Assembly: GCA_029907285.1 (NCBI GenBank)
Contig: JARYMD010000214.1
Location: 1 to 7,523, forward strand
DNA length: 7,523 bases
Origin: Verrucomicrobiota bacterium
GTDB taxonomy: Bacteria; Verrucomicrobiota; Verrucomicrobiia; Limisphaerales; J093
Direction of reading: 5' to 3'
Part shown: in pieces, positions 1 through 6,734 of the stretch
How positions within the stretch are numbered: position 1 is the stretch's first letter
Layout of the letters: each line of letters starts with the position of its first letter
Notes under the pieces: model-generated
Database searches by the model: none
What the model was told of the DNA's origin: nothing
What the model saw: only the letters and a program-made list of their open reading frames with translations
Program-made: the position numbers and the translations under genes

Positions 1-492
1 GAACGCGCTCGAGCGATTGGTGAATCGGTTGGTCAGAAGGCGATGAAAATTTCGATGATTGCCGAACCTGTGGCAACGGGCTTTGTAATGCCGTTTTGGT
101 GGGGGTTGGTGATTTGGGTCGTGGGCGGCAAGCTATTGAAGGGTGGCTACACGTACATGAAGGCTGTGGAAGTGGCGGGGCTTGCCAATGTGGTCACTGC
201 GCTCGAATATGTGGTGAAAACGCTGCTGCAGATTGGATTTGGGAACCTCATGGCGGGGCCACATTTGGCATTATTGATCCGCGATTTTGATCCTACCAAA
301 CCCGGTCATGGGGCGTTGGTGGCATTGAACGTATTTTGGTTGTGGGCGCTTGCGATTCGGAGTTTGGGGATGGCGAAGCTGGGCGGGATGTCGTTTGGGA
401 AGGCGGCAGGCGTTTTGTTTGGGCTTTGGTTTTTGTTTATGGGCGGTTCAATTGGGGTTGGTGTTTTGATGCAGCGTTTGGCTGGGCAGTAG
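1..492 (+). CDS. YIP1-family integral membrane protein, C-terminal part (5' end outside window)
   Basis: The frame is open from the first base, so the visible 163 codons are the C-terminal part of a longer protein. The ATG at 43 is internal or at best an alternative start, because the 14 codons before it read as normal protein. Four hydrophobic segments lie at about visible residues 24-46, 58-78, 104-124 and 134-157. The order matches the YIP1 domain: a first helix ending in a KLLKGG turn, a helix after a KAVEVAGLAN-like stretch, a polar loop (DFDPTKPGHG), then an 'LNVFWLWALAIRSLGMAKL' helix resembling the family's D-x-F-x-x-W block, and a final helix after 'MSFGKAAGV'. Bacterial YIP1 proteins are polytopic inner-membrane proteins of unknown function. 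No terminator-like hairpin follows the TAG stop directly. The family call rests on pattern recognition only. Confidence 0.75.
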   Translation, partial: ERARAIGESVGQKAMKISMIAEPVATGFVMPFWWGLVIWVVGGKLLKGGYTYMKAVEVAGLANVVTALEYVVKTLLQIGFGNLMAGPHLALLIRDFDPTKPGHGALVALNVFWLWALAIRSLGMAKLGGMSFGKAAGVLFGLWFLFMGGSIGVGVLMQRLAGQ

Positions 493-534
493 AGCATGGG
501 CGTGAGTCATTTGGATTGTTAATCAAGGAGTCTG

Positions 535-780
535 GTGGACGTGACACTTTGTATGCGCAAGGGTCAAATCTATTATGCAATGCCGGGTTTTGAAGAAGTG
601 AGCAGCTTTTTGACTGGCGGGCTTGGTGGTGCGGTGGAAGTTGTGGGATTGTGGCTGGCGAGTGCTGGCATTGGTGTTGACCGTGCGGGCTGGCGACCGG
701 TAAAACGCCGGTCGCCAATGCTGGCGAGCGCGGGCGATGGAAACGGATTGATTCGTTTTGGCCCGGGTTGTGCTCGGTAA
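535..780 (+). CDS. Doubtful small ORF, hypothetical protein
   Basis: An 81-codon frame starts at GTG 535 (or GTG 541, or ATG 553) and ends at TAA 778-780. In its favour, AAGGAG at 525-530 sits 4 nt before the first GTG and 10 nt before the second, a better ribosome site than most real genes here have. Against it, the product resembles no family I recognise, it is glycine-rich with only a vaguely hydrophobic middle, and it reads straight through the palindrome at 691-717, whose arms give a WRPVKRRSP stretch typical of translated non-coding repeats. It could be a remnant of a gene interrupted by a repeat element, or chance. I favour non-coding. Confidence 0.15.
   Translation: MDVTLCMRKGQIYYAMPGFEEVSSFLTGGLGGAVEVVGLWLASAGIGVDRAGWRPVKRRSPMLASAGDGNGLIRFGPGCAR
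691..717. repeat. Perfect palindromic hairpin, REP-like
   Basis: The arms TGGCGACCGG (691-700) and CCGGTCGCCA (708-717) are exact reverse complements, giving a 10-bp GC-rich stem around a 7-nt loop, TAAAACG. No T-run follows, so it is not a classical intrinsic terminator. The form recalls the short palindromes (REP/RAYT type) scattered between genes in many bacteria. Only one copy is in the window, so repeat membership is inferred. Other roles could be a processing or mRNA-stability element in the adaptor leader, or a palindromic protein-binding site. Confidence 0.6.
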
Positions 781-824
781 GGTGAAACAAAGTCGGTTTG
801 CGGGTGTAATAATAGGAAACCAGC

Positions 825-2210
825 ATGGCAAAATCTAAGTCGAGCAAGAAACGCAAGGTTCTGGTTGGGGTCCTGACCATTCTTGTGGTGGGTGGACTTG
901 CGGCGTGGGCTTTTTGGAGGAAACGGGAGCCGGTGATTGTGGTCCAGGTAGAGAAGGCTGGGCGGCGGACGGTGACCGAGCACGTGGATGGGAACGGGCG
1001 AATCCAGCCTGTTTTTCAGGTGAAGATCAGCCCGGAAGTGAGCGGTGAGATCATTGAGTTGCCGGTTAAGGAGGGGCAGCGGGTATCGAAGGGTGACCTG
1101 TTGGTGAAGATCAAGCCTGACGTTTACGTTGCGCAAAAGAACTCGTCCGAAGCGAGCTACAAATCGGCGCTTGCGAACAAGGAATCGGCGCAGGCGAACC
1201 TGCAGAGGGCCGAGGCGGAATTCAGGCGGATAGAATCTTTGTTCCGGAGCTCGCTTGTATCTGAGTCGGCGTATGTGGATGCGAAGGCCGGATACGAAAT
1301 GGCGAGTGCACAGCTTCAGAGTGCAACACACCAGGTTGAGATGGCGGAAGCGGCGTTGCGCCGGGCCGAAGAAGATTTGCGCAAGACGACGATAACATCG
1401 CCATTGGACGGTGTGATAATCCGGCTGAATTCGCAGTTGGGGGAGCGTGTTGTTGGGACGGCGATGATGGCGGGCACGGAGATCATGGTTATTGCGGATT
1501 TAACGGAGATGGAGGCCAGGGTGGATATTGGTGAGATGGATGTGGTGCTGATCGCGCCCGGACAGAGCGCGAAGCTCGAGGTGGATGCATTCAAGGATCG
1601 GAAGTTCAACGGTGTTGTCACCGAGATTGCGAATTCCTCGAGGGCGCTAGGGGGCGGTCTGGGTGGTGGACAGTCACAGGACGCGACGAAATTTGAAGTC
1701 AAGATTCGGATCAAAGAGCAGGCACCGTTTCGACCCGGCATGTCAGTGACAGCCGAGATTGAGACAAGGTCCCGCACGAATGTGATCACTGTTCCGATTG
1801 CGAGTGTGACGACGCGACTTCCGAAACCGCCGAATGAGGGAAAGAAGCAGGGCTCAACGAATGGCAAAGACAATCCCGGTTCGAGTTCGAAATCGGGCAG
1901 CGGCAATTCGACCACGAACGCGAATGATTCTTCGACGAACGCGGTGGCGGCGAAGAAACCTGGTGAAAGGCTGCGCCCGATTGAGGTTGTTTTTGTGAAG
2001 GATGGAGATCGGGTGCGGATGGTGCCGGTCAAACGCGGGATCAGCGACGATAACTATATCGAGATAACGGAGGGTTTGGAAGAGGGTCAGGAAGTTGTTT
2101 CGGGTGGATTCAAAGCGATCAGCCGTGAGCTTGAGGACGGCAAGAAGATTCGCATTGGCAAACCGGTCGAGAGTGAGAAAGACAAGGAAAAAGAACAGGG
2201 GGCGAAATGA
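825..2210 (+). CDS. Periplasmic adaptor subunit of a MacA-type ABC exporter (HlyD/RND adaptor family)
   Basis: This membrane-fusion protein (461 aa) should sit in the periplasm, anchored in the inner membrane, and link the MacB-type transporter encoded next to an outer-membrane channel. A basic N-terminus (residues 2-11) precedes one hydrophobic helix (12-31). The first half of the lipoyl/barrel-sandwich domain follows (about 55-97, with GNGRIQP and SPEVSGEI), then a heptad-like Ala/Glu/Arg-rich coiled-coil hairpin (about 105-188), the second lipoyl half (TSPLDGVI, S192-P193-L194-D195-G196), a beta-barrel (about 215-330, with FRPGMSVTAEI), and a membrane-proximal domain (about 386-447, ending EGLEEGQEVVSGG). 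A Ser/Asn/Gly-rich linker at about 332-383 splits the last two domains, which helps explain a length above that of E. coli MacA (about 370 aa). The tail is highly charged. AGGAAA at 814-819, 5 nt before the ATG, supports the start. The family call is firm; the substrate is unknown. Confidence 0.93.
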   Translation: MAKSKSSKKRKVLVGVLTILVVGGLAAWAFWRKREPVIVVQVEKAGRRTVTEHVDGNGRIQPVFQVKISPEVSGEIIELPVKEGQRVSKGDLLVKIKPDVYVAQKNSSEASYKSALANKESAQANLQRAEAEFRRIESLFRSSLVSESAYVDAKAGYEMASAQLQSATHQVEMAEAALRRAEEDLRKTTITSPLDGVIIRLNSQLGERVVGTAMMAGTEIMVIADLTEMEARVDIGEMDVVLIAPGQSAKLEVDAFKDRKFNGVVTEIANSSRALGGGLGGGQSQDATKFEVKIRIKEQAPFRPGMSVTAEIETRSRTNVITVPIASVTTRLPKPPNEGKKQGSTNGKDNPGSSSKSGSGNSTTNANDSSTNAVAAKKPGERLRPIEVVFVKDGDRVRMVPVKRGISDDNYIEITEGLEEGQEVVSGGFKAISRELEDGKKIRIGKPVESEKDKEKEQGAK

Positions 2211-2229
2211 CAAGCCGATTTGAAGTGGG

Positions 2230-2264
2230 GGTTGTTTGGATGCCGGGGTTGACGGTTGTTTGGA
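2230..2264 (+). repeat. Short direct repeat in the adaptor-ATPase spacer
   Basis: GGTTGTTTGGA occurs exactly at 2230-2240 and again at 2254-2264, 24 bases apart, inside the 70-base gap between adaptor and ATPase. It could be a slippage duplication or a binding site. In such G+T-rich DNA chance is a real alternative. Confidence 0.35.
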
Positions 2265-2280
2265 CGGTTGAATTTGCATC

Positions 2281-2967
2281 ATGAGCCTGATTCGGCTTGA
2301 TCGAATATCGCGCTATTACCGGATGGGTGCGGAAACCATTCGTGCGCTTGAGGAAGTTTCGCTCACGATCGATCGTGGTGAATACGTTGCCATCATGGGT
2401 CCGTCTGGCTCTGGCAAATCCACGTTGATGAATCTTCTTGGATGTTTGGACACGCCGACTTCGGGGGTTTACGAACTGAACGGGCTGAACGTGAGCGAGA
2501 TGGACGACAACCAACTCGCCGAGGTGAGGAATCGGGAGATAGGTTTTGTGTTTCAGACGTTCAACCTGTTGCCGCGTGCGACTGCGTTGCGTAATGTTGA
2601 GTTACCGCTCATTTACGCGGGGCTTGCCGCGGAAGAGCGTCGGCAGCGCGCGCTTGAGGCGCTGGAGCGTGTTGGTTTGGGGGGGCGTGTCAATCACAAG
2701 CCGATGGAGTTGTCTGGCGGGCAGGGGCAGAGGGTGGCAATAGCCAGGGCACTGGTCAATCGTCCGTCGATTCTGCTGGCGGACGAGCCGACGGGGAATC
2801 TCGATTCGAAGACCGGCATGGAGATTATGGCGATTTTCAACGATCTGGCTGCGACGGGGCACACGATAATCCTTGTGACCCACGAAGAGGACATTGCGCA
2901 CTGCGCGCGGCGCATGATCCGGCTGCGGGACGGCCGGATTGCGAGCGACGAGCCGGTTCGGAAGTGA
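2281..2967 (+). CDS. ABC transporter ATP-binding protein, MacB/LolD/FtsE type
   Basis: This 228-aa nucleotide-binding subunit hydrolyses ATP on the cytoplasmic face to drive the two permeases encoded next. All ABC motifs are intact: Walker A GPSGSGKST (40-48), the Q-loop glutamine in GFVFQ (Q92) followed by the FNLLP typical of this subfamily, signature LSGGQ (144-148), Walker B LLADEP (165-170) with catalytic E169, the D-loop around GNLDS (172-176) and H-loop H201. After the signature it reads GQR where QQR is usual (G149), a mild change. Length is typical for a stand-alone MacB/LolD-type ATPase, whereas E. coli MacB fuses ATPase and permease. ATG 2281 is the only sensible start: an in-frame TGA lies at 2269-2271. 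No Shine-Dalgarno sequence is visible before it. It lies 70 nt after the adaptor and 3 nt before permease 1. Confidence 0.97.
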   Translation: MSLIRLDRISRYYRMGAETIRALEEVSLTIDRGEYVAIMGPSGSGKSTLMNLLGCLDTPTSGVYELNGLNVSEMDDNQLAEVRNREIGFVFQTFNLLPRATALRNVELPLIYAGLAAEERRQRALEALERVGLGGRVNHKPMELSGGQGQRVAIARALVNRPSILLADEPTGNLDSKTGMEIMAIFNDLAATGHTIILVTHEEDIAHCARRMIRLRDGRIASDEPVRK

Positions 2968-2970
2968 GCC

Positions 2971-4200
2971 ATGCGTTTCATCATTGAATTGCATGAGGCA
3001 CTGCTTATCGCATGGGATGCGGTTCGGGCGAACAAACTGCGTGCCGGGCTGACGACCCTTGGGATTGTTGTGGGGATAGTGACTGTGACCCTGATGGGCA
3101 CAGCGATACAGGGTATTCAGCGGGGATTCAGGCAAAGCATTTCGGTATTGGGGACTGACGTTCTGTATGTGCAGAGATTTGACTGGTTCATAAACTCGCA
3201 TGCGGAATGGCTGCGTCAACAGCGGCGCAGGGAGATCACGTGGTCCCAATTCAAGGCCTTGGAGCGGCAACTCAACTCGGCTCGGGCGGTGGCTCCCATG
3301 GTGGACATTCGCGAGGCTGTCAAATACAAGAATAGAAGTGCGACGGGGGTGACGATAATAGGCACGACGGACCAGTTTCTTGTGACTGGCGGCGTGGGGA
3401 TATCTGAGGGGAGGTTCATTACTCCTGAGGAGTCGGAAGGAGGGCGGCCGGTATGTGTGGTTGGGGCGCAAACGGCGACGAATCTGTTCAGGGGGGAGCC
3501 GATTTTGGGGAGCAGGGTTTACGTTGGCGGTCATCCGTTTGAAGTTGTTGGTGTTTTGGAAAAGCAGGGTGAGTTTCTCGGGGCGTTCAGTCTGGACAAT
3601 CAGGTTGTGATTCCGATTGGCCAGCTGACGGCGCATTTTGTTCCGTTTCCTGATTACACGATACAGGTGAAGGTGGGTGACGAGAGCCGGCTAGAAGATG
3701 TTAGGGAAGAAGTGCGTGGGTTGATGCGCAAGATACGGCATGTGCAGCCCGGGGATGACGATGACTTTGCGATAAACCAACAGGATCAGTTCATAAAGAC
3801 ATTCAATCGCGTGACGGGTGTGATTGCGACTGTGGGGCTTTTCATAACGGGTTTGTCGTTGTTTGTGGGTGGGATTGGAATAATGAACATTATGTTTGTG
3901 TCGGTGGCGGAGCGGACGCGTGAGATTGGGATTCGGAAGGCGATTGGTGCGAAGCGCCGCAACATACTGATTCAGTTTTTGTTGGAGTCGATGTGCATTT
4001 GTCTTTTTGGGGGCTGCATAGGGCTGGCGCTTGCGGCGCCTTTGACGTTGGCGCTGCGGCGTTTGATGCCGGCGACGATGTCGTTTGGTCTTGTGGGGCT
4101 TTCTCTTGGCGTGTCGTTGGTTGTTGGTGTCATTGCTGGTTTTATGCCGGCGTGGCGCGCGGCGCGGCTCAACCCTGTTGAAGCATTGCGCAACGAGTGA
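2971..4200 (+). CDS. MacB-type ABC transporter permease 1 (MacB_PCD plus FtsX domains)
   Basis: This 409-aa inner-membrane permease has the MacB layout: a cytoplasmic N-terminal helix, TM1 (about 26-48, after NKLRAGLTTLGIVVG), a large periplasmic MacB_PCD domain (about 50-278), then TM2 (about 282-312), TM3 (about 334-364) and TM4 (about 372-392). Between TM2 and TM3 lies the conserved cytoplasmic segment ERTREIGIRKAIGAKRR (314-330), which couples to the ATPase. The C-terminal RAARLNPVEALRNE block is standard for the family. The periplasmic domain ends in an acidic PGDDDDF stretch (260-266) shared in position with permease 2. The family works as dimers that move by mechanotransmission rather than by passing substrate through the membrane. 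The start is supported by GGAAG (2960-2964) inside the ATPase gene, 6 nt before the ATG. The 3-nt gap implies translational coupling. Confidence 0.95.
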   Translation: MRFIIELHEALLIAWDAVRANKLRAGLTTLGIVVGIVTVTLMGTAIQGIQRGFRQSISVLGTDVLYVQRFDWFINSHAEWLRQQRRREITWSQFKALERQLNSARAVAPMVDIREAVKYKNRSATGVTIIGTTDQFLVTGGVGISEGRFITPEESEGGRPVCVVGAQTATNLFRGEPILGSRVYVGGHPFEVVGVLEKQGEFLGAFSLDNQVVIPIGQLTAHFVPFPDYTIQVKVGDESRLEDVREEVRGLMRKIRHVQPGDDDDFAINQQDQFIKTFNRVTGVIATVGLFITGLSLFVGGIGIMNIMFVSVAERTREIGIRKAIGAKRRNILIQFLLESMCICLFGGCIGLALAAPLTLALRRLMPATMSFGLVGLSLGVSLVVGVIAGFMPAWRAARLNPVEALRNE

Positions 4201-4209
4201 TGTTTGGCC

Positions 4210-5493
4210 ATGGGCTCTTACTCTTCAAAGACAGGTCGCACGCGGGGCAGTCTGCTTTGGGCTGAGCTGAGGGAGAGTTTCTTCATGGCGATGTCAGCGC
4301 TTGTTGCGCACAAACTGCGTTCTTCTCTGACGTTGCTTGGGGTGCTGGTTGGGGTTTTTTCGATCATCGTGACCATGACGGCGATGCGCGTTCTCCAGAG
4401 CAACATTGAGACGGAGCTGAGCCAGTTGGGGAGCCACACGTTCATGGTCCGGAAATGGCCGGCTGTCTATTTTGGCGGGCCGGAAGGTTTTGAGAAATTC
4501 CTGCGTCGAAAGAACATTACCTATGCGCACGGCAAGCAGGTGATGGAAAAGTCTGCTCTGGCGCGCACAGTCGGCATGGAGAGCGGTTTGTGGGCTGGAG
4601 AAGCAATCTCGAGGTACGACAAGACGCCGCCTAATGTGTCGTTGCTGGGGTGCACGGTTGGTGCGTTTGCGGCTCACAACTGGTTGGTGGGGGAGGGCCG
4701 GCTTTTCACCGATGGCGAGGTTGAGAGTGGCCGTGCGGTATGCGTGTTGGGGGCGAATGTTGCGAAGGTTTTGTTTCCGCACAGCACGGCGGTTGGTGAG
4801 ACGGTGAAGTTTGACGGGATAGGCTATACGGTTGTGGGTGTGCTGGAGCCGAGGGGCGCTTCGCTTGGGGGGGATCAGGACAATTTTGCCGTGGTGCCGT
4901 TGACGACCGGGATGAATCGCTATGGCCGGCAATGGCGAAGCCTGTCGATACTGGTGCAAGCGCAGTCCCAGGAACTGTACGAGGACACAGTCGAGGAGGT
5001 GCGCGGCATTTTGCGTGCTGTGCGGAAAGTGCCGCCCGGGGACGAAGACGACTTCGAGATATTCTCGAATGACAGTTTGATTGGGCAGTTCAAGCAAGTG
5101 ACGTTGACGGTGCGGCTTGGTGTTGCGGTTGTCAGTTCGATTGCGTTGATAGCGGCGGGCATAGGAATAATGAACATAATGCTTGTTTCGGTTACGGAAC
5201 GGACGCGTGAGATTGGAATCAGGCGTGCTGTTGGGGCCAAACGGCGGAACATCATGGCGCAGTTTGTGCTGGAAGCGATTGTGTTGTGCGAGGTTGGGGG
5301 TGCCATTGGCGTGATTCTTGGGATACTGGGCGGGAACGGTGCAGCGTATTATTTTGAGGTCCCGCCTGTGATACCCGTTGACTGGGTGTTTTTTGGTCTT
5401 TTTATTTGCTCGGTTGTTGGCTTGATATTTGGGACTTATCCGGCTTACAAAGCTGCGAACCTTGATCCGATCGAGTCGCTGAGGCATGACTAG
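4210..5493 (+). CDS. MacB-type ABC transporter permease 2 (MacB_PCD plus FtsX domains)
   Basis: This 427-aa paralogue of permease 1 has the same layout: TM1 (about 38-60), periplasmic MacB_PCD domain (about 62-300), TM2 (about 302-327), coupling segment ERTREIGIRRAVGAKRR (330-346), TM3 (about 352-380), TM4 (about 391-412) and a terminal AANLDPIESLRHD. Its N-terminus is about 11 residues longer before the shared HKLRSSLTLLG helix. The coupling segments of the two permeases are nearly identical while their periplasmic domains have diverged, as expected if both contact one ATPase but face different partners. I chose ATG 4210. An in-frame TTG at 4204 would add two residues, and the ATG overlapping the previous stop (4200) leads to an early stop in another frame. 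Ribosome site is weak. The pair most likely forms a heterodimer; two separate homodimers are possible. Confidence 0.95.
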   Translation: MGSYSSKTGRTRGSLLWAELRESFFMAMSALVAHKLRSSLTLLGVLVGVFSIIVTMTAMRVLQSNIETELSQLGSHTFMVRKWPAVYFGGPEGFEKFLRRKNITYAHGKQVMEKSALARTVGMESGLWAGEAISRYDKTPPNVSLLGCTVGAFAAHNWLVGEGRLFTDGEVESGRAVCVLGANVAKVLFPHSTAVGETVKFDGIGYTVVGVLEPRGASLGGDQDNFAVVPLTTGMNRYGRQWRSLSILVQAQSQELYEDTVEEVRGILRAVRKVPPGDEDDFEIFSNDSLIGQFKQVTLTVRLGVAVVSSIALIAAGIGIMNIMLVSVTERTREIGIRRAVGAKRRNIMAQFVLEAIVLCEVGGAIGVILGILGGNGAAYYFEVPPVIPVDWVFFGLFICSVVGLIFGTYPAYKAANLDPIESLRHD

Positions 5494-5512
5494 CCCATGA
5501 TAGGGCGGCACA

Positions 5513-6436
5513 ATGTTCTTCATAATTCCAGTTGGGGTTGATTACCGGACGCAGCGCCTGCCGGTTGTTACTTTCGTTCTGATCGGGATAAACACGCTGA
5601 TTTACCTTTTGTCATGGCTTGTTTTTCTTGGGGGCGGGCCAATTGCTGAGATCAAGCTTGTGATGGCTTTGGGGCTGACTCCGGCGCGTTTGGAGTTTCA
5701 CACCCTGTTCACGAGTTTGTTCGTGCACACGGGTTTCTTTCATCTGTTGGGCAATATGATTTATCTGTTCCTGTTCGGTTCATGTGTTGAGGACATTTTG
5801 GGCCAATGGAAGTTTGTGTTGTTCTATCTTGCTGGCGGGTTGGCTGCTGATTTTGTCCACATTCTGGTTTCACTGGTGAGTGGGGCGGGTGATGTCCCGA
5901 TGATAGGCGCGTCGGGAGCGATTTCAGCCTGCATAGGGGGGTTTGTGTTGTTGCTGAGCAAGGCCAGCATCAATTTCCGCTGGGTTTTCTGGTTGATCTT
6001 CCGGGTTTGGACGGGGGAATTCTGGTTGCCGGCGTGGCTTGTAATATCCTTTTGGTTTTTCAAAGACCTTTTTTCTGCGGGCATCAGCATTGCGAGTGAG
6101 TCAGCAGATGGTGGGGTGGCATTCGGCGCGCATGTCGGCGGATTTCTCGCGGGCCTTGGGATAATCGGTTTGCGCCGGCTTGCCGGGCATAAGGCAGAGG
6201 GGCAACTAACGCAGCCATTGTCTGTGCGGCGTGTTGCTGCGGCACCAAGAAGACCGCGTGTTGTTGCCGTCGCCAGAGCTGACATGTTCATTTATGACAA
6301 TGGGACGCAACTGGGCCCGCTGACGCCAGGTCAAGTGCAGGCGATGTTGTCCGACGGCACTGTTTCGCGTGAGGCATTTTATTGGCAAGAGGGGATGAGC
6401 GAGTGGCGAAATGTCGGGGAGCTATTGCGTGAGTGA
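5513..6436 (+). CDS. Rhomboid intramembrane serine protease with C-terminal GYF_2 domain
   Basis: This 307-aa protein should cleave transmembrane segments of substrate proteins within the inner membrane. The rhomboid core spans about residues 15-222. Rhomboid hallmarks are all present: H72 and H77-LLG-N81 (the HxxxN of TM2), catalytic S134 in GASG (132-135) and the partner H207 in AFGAHVGGFLAGL. A basic Arg/Ala/Pro-rich linker (about 223-256) leads to a GYF_2 domain (about 258-305), recognised from FIYDNGTQLGPLT, an LSDGTV segment and FYWQEGMSEWRNV. By rhomboid topology this domain should face the cytoplasm, where GYF_2 domains are thought to bind proteins. The start lies 19 nt after permease 2, with AGGGCGG (5502-5508) as a loose ribosome site, suggesting the last gene of the exporter operon. 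Activity is likely because both catalytic residues are intact. The substrate is unknown. Confidence 0.96.
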   Translation: MFFIIPVGVDYRTQRLPVVTFVLIGINTLIYLLSWLVFLGGGPIAEIKLVMALGLTPARLEFHTLFTSLFVHTGFFHLLGNMIYLFLFGSCVEDILGQWKFVLFYLAGGLAADFVHILVSLVSGAGDVPMIGASGAISACIGGFVLLLSKASINFRWVFWLIFRVWTGEFWLPAWLVISFWFFKDLFSAGISIASESADGGVAFGAHVGGFLAGLGIIGLRRLAGHKAEGQLTQPLSVRRVAAAPRRPRVVAVARADMFIYDNGTQLGPLTPGQVQAMLSDGTVSREAFYWQEGMSEWRNVGELLRE

Positions 6437-6734
6437 GTGGCTGCGCGGACGCGATTCTTCGGCATGGCAGGGCGTGCAAGGGACTGCGGGCTGCAATTCG
6501 GACAGAGGCTTTTGACATCTCCGCATAAACGCGGGACTCTGCCTGCGATGGATTCCAGTGGTCATTTGGCGAAGCCACTCCCGCGGCACGTCGGAGCTGT
6601 TCCGCGTTCAGGCGGAACACAGAGATTGCGGTCATGGCAGCGATAAAATTGGGGTTGGCAACAGAACAATCCCGTTCAGAATGCTGCATCTGATTTGGAT
6701 TGGACGGCTGAAGTTGTGTGACGGGAGATCAACT
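6437..6734. other. Intergenic region between the rhomboid gene and the GH29-like gene
   Basis: About 300 bases without a convincing gene. A 69-codon frame opening at GTG 6437 has an unremarkable Arg/Gly-rich product and no ribosome site. The region holds an 8-bp hairpin (6598-6619), an isolated perfect -35-like TTGACA (6512-6517) with no matching -10 at 16-18 bp, and a -10-like TAAAAT (6644-6649) without a matching -35. The promoter of the downstream gene is presumably here but cannot be placed. Confidence 0.6.
6598..6619. repeat. Hairpin, possible end-of-operon structure
   Basis: TGTTCCGC (6598-6605) and GCGGAACA (6612-6619) are exact reverse complements around a 6-nt loop. No T-tract follows, so intrinsic termination is not supported. 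Its place about 160 bases after the rhomboid stop would suit an mRNA 3'-end or a regulatory palindrome ahead of the next gene. Confidence 0.45.

Larger units (their letters stand above)
493..824. other. Intergenic region between the YIP1 gene and the exporter operon
   Basis: About 330 bases separate the YIP1 stop from the adaptor ATG. The region contains a perfect 10-bp inverted repeat (691-717), three copies of TGGCGA around it (656-661, 691-696, 722-727), and a Shine-Dalgarno-like AAGGAG at 525-530. It is presumably where the exporter operon promoter lies, but I see no convincing -35/-10 pair. No tRNA or other RNA gene is recognisable. Confidence 0.6.

Noticed and set aside
336..593. 85-codon + strand frame overlapping the YIP1 3' end
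   Set aside because: Out-of-frame shadow of the YIP1 coding sequence; no ribosome site or family resemblance.
691..717. Hairpin as an intrinsic terminator of the YIP1 gene
   Set aside because: No T-run follows the stem, and it lies about 200 bases after the YIP1 stop.
782..810. GTGAAA / TGTAAT as a promoter for the adaptor operon
   Set aside because: Spacing is acceptable, but the implied transcript would begin around 817 and cut off the Shine-Dalgarno sequence at 814-819. The -35 match is only four of six.
573..1331. 252-codon - strand frame covering the intergenic region and the start of the adaptor
   Set aside because: Proline/arginine-rich, no recognisable domain, and largely opposite the adaptor's lipoyl and coiled-coil coding region.
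2602..3636. 344-codon open frame on the - strand opposite the ATPase and permease 1
   Set aside because: It spans the junction of two clear + strand genes, and its composition (Arg, Pro, His, Asn) is typical of a shadow frame.
4204..4209. TTG 4204 as the start of permease 2
   Set aside because: ATG 4210 lies only two codons later in the same frame, and TTG is the rarer start, with no better ribosome site.
4294..5523. 409-codon open frame on the - strand opposite permease 2
   Set aside because: It is antisense to a well-supported gene with intact MacB/FtsX motifs. Its product is Arg/Pro/His/Asn-rich with no domain pattern, as expected for the complement of a G+T-rich coding strand.
6512..6540. 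TTGACA as the -35 of a promoter for the GH29-like gene
   Set aside because: At 16-18 bp spacing the downstream hexamers match TATAAT poorly, and the better TAAAAT at 6644-6649 is far too distant.
6437..6646. 69-codon + strand frame after the rhomboid gene
   Set aside because: GTG start directly after the rhomboid stop without a ribosome site, an Arg/Gly-rich product, and it reads through the hairpin at 6598-6619.
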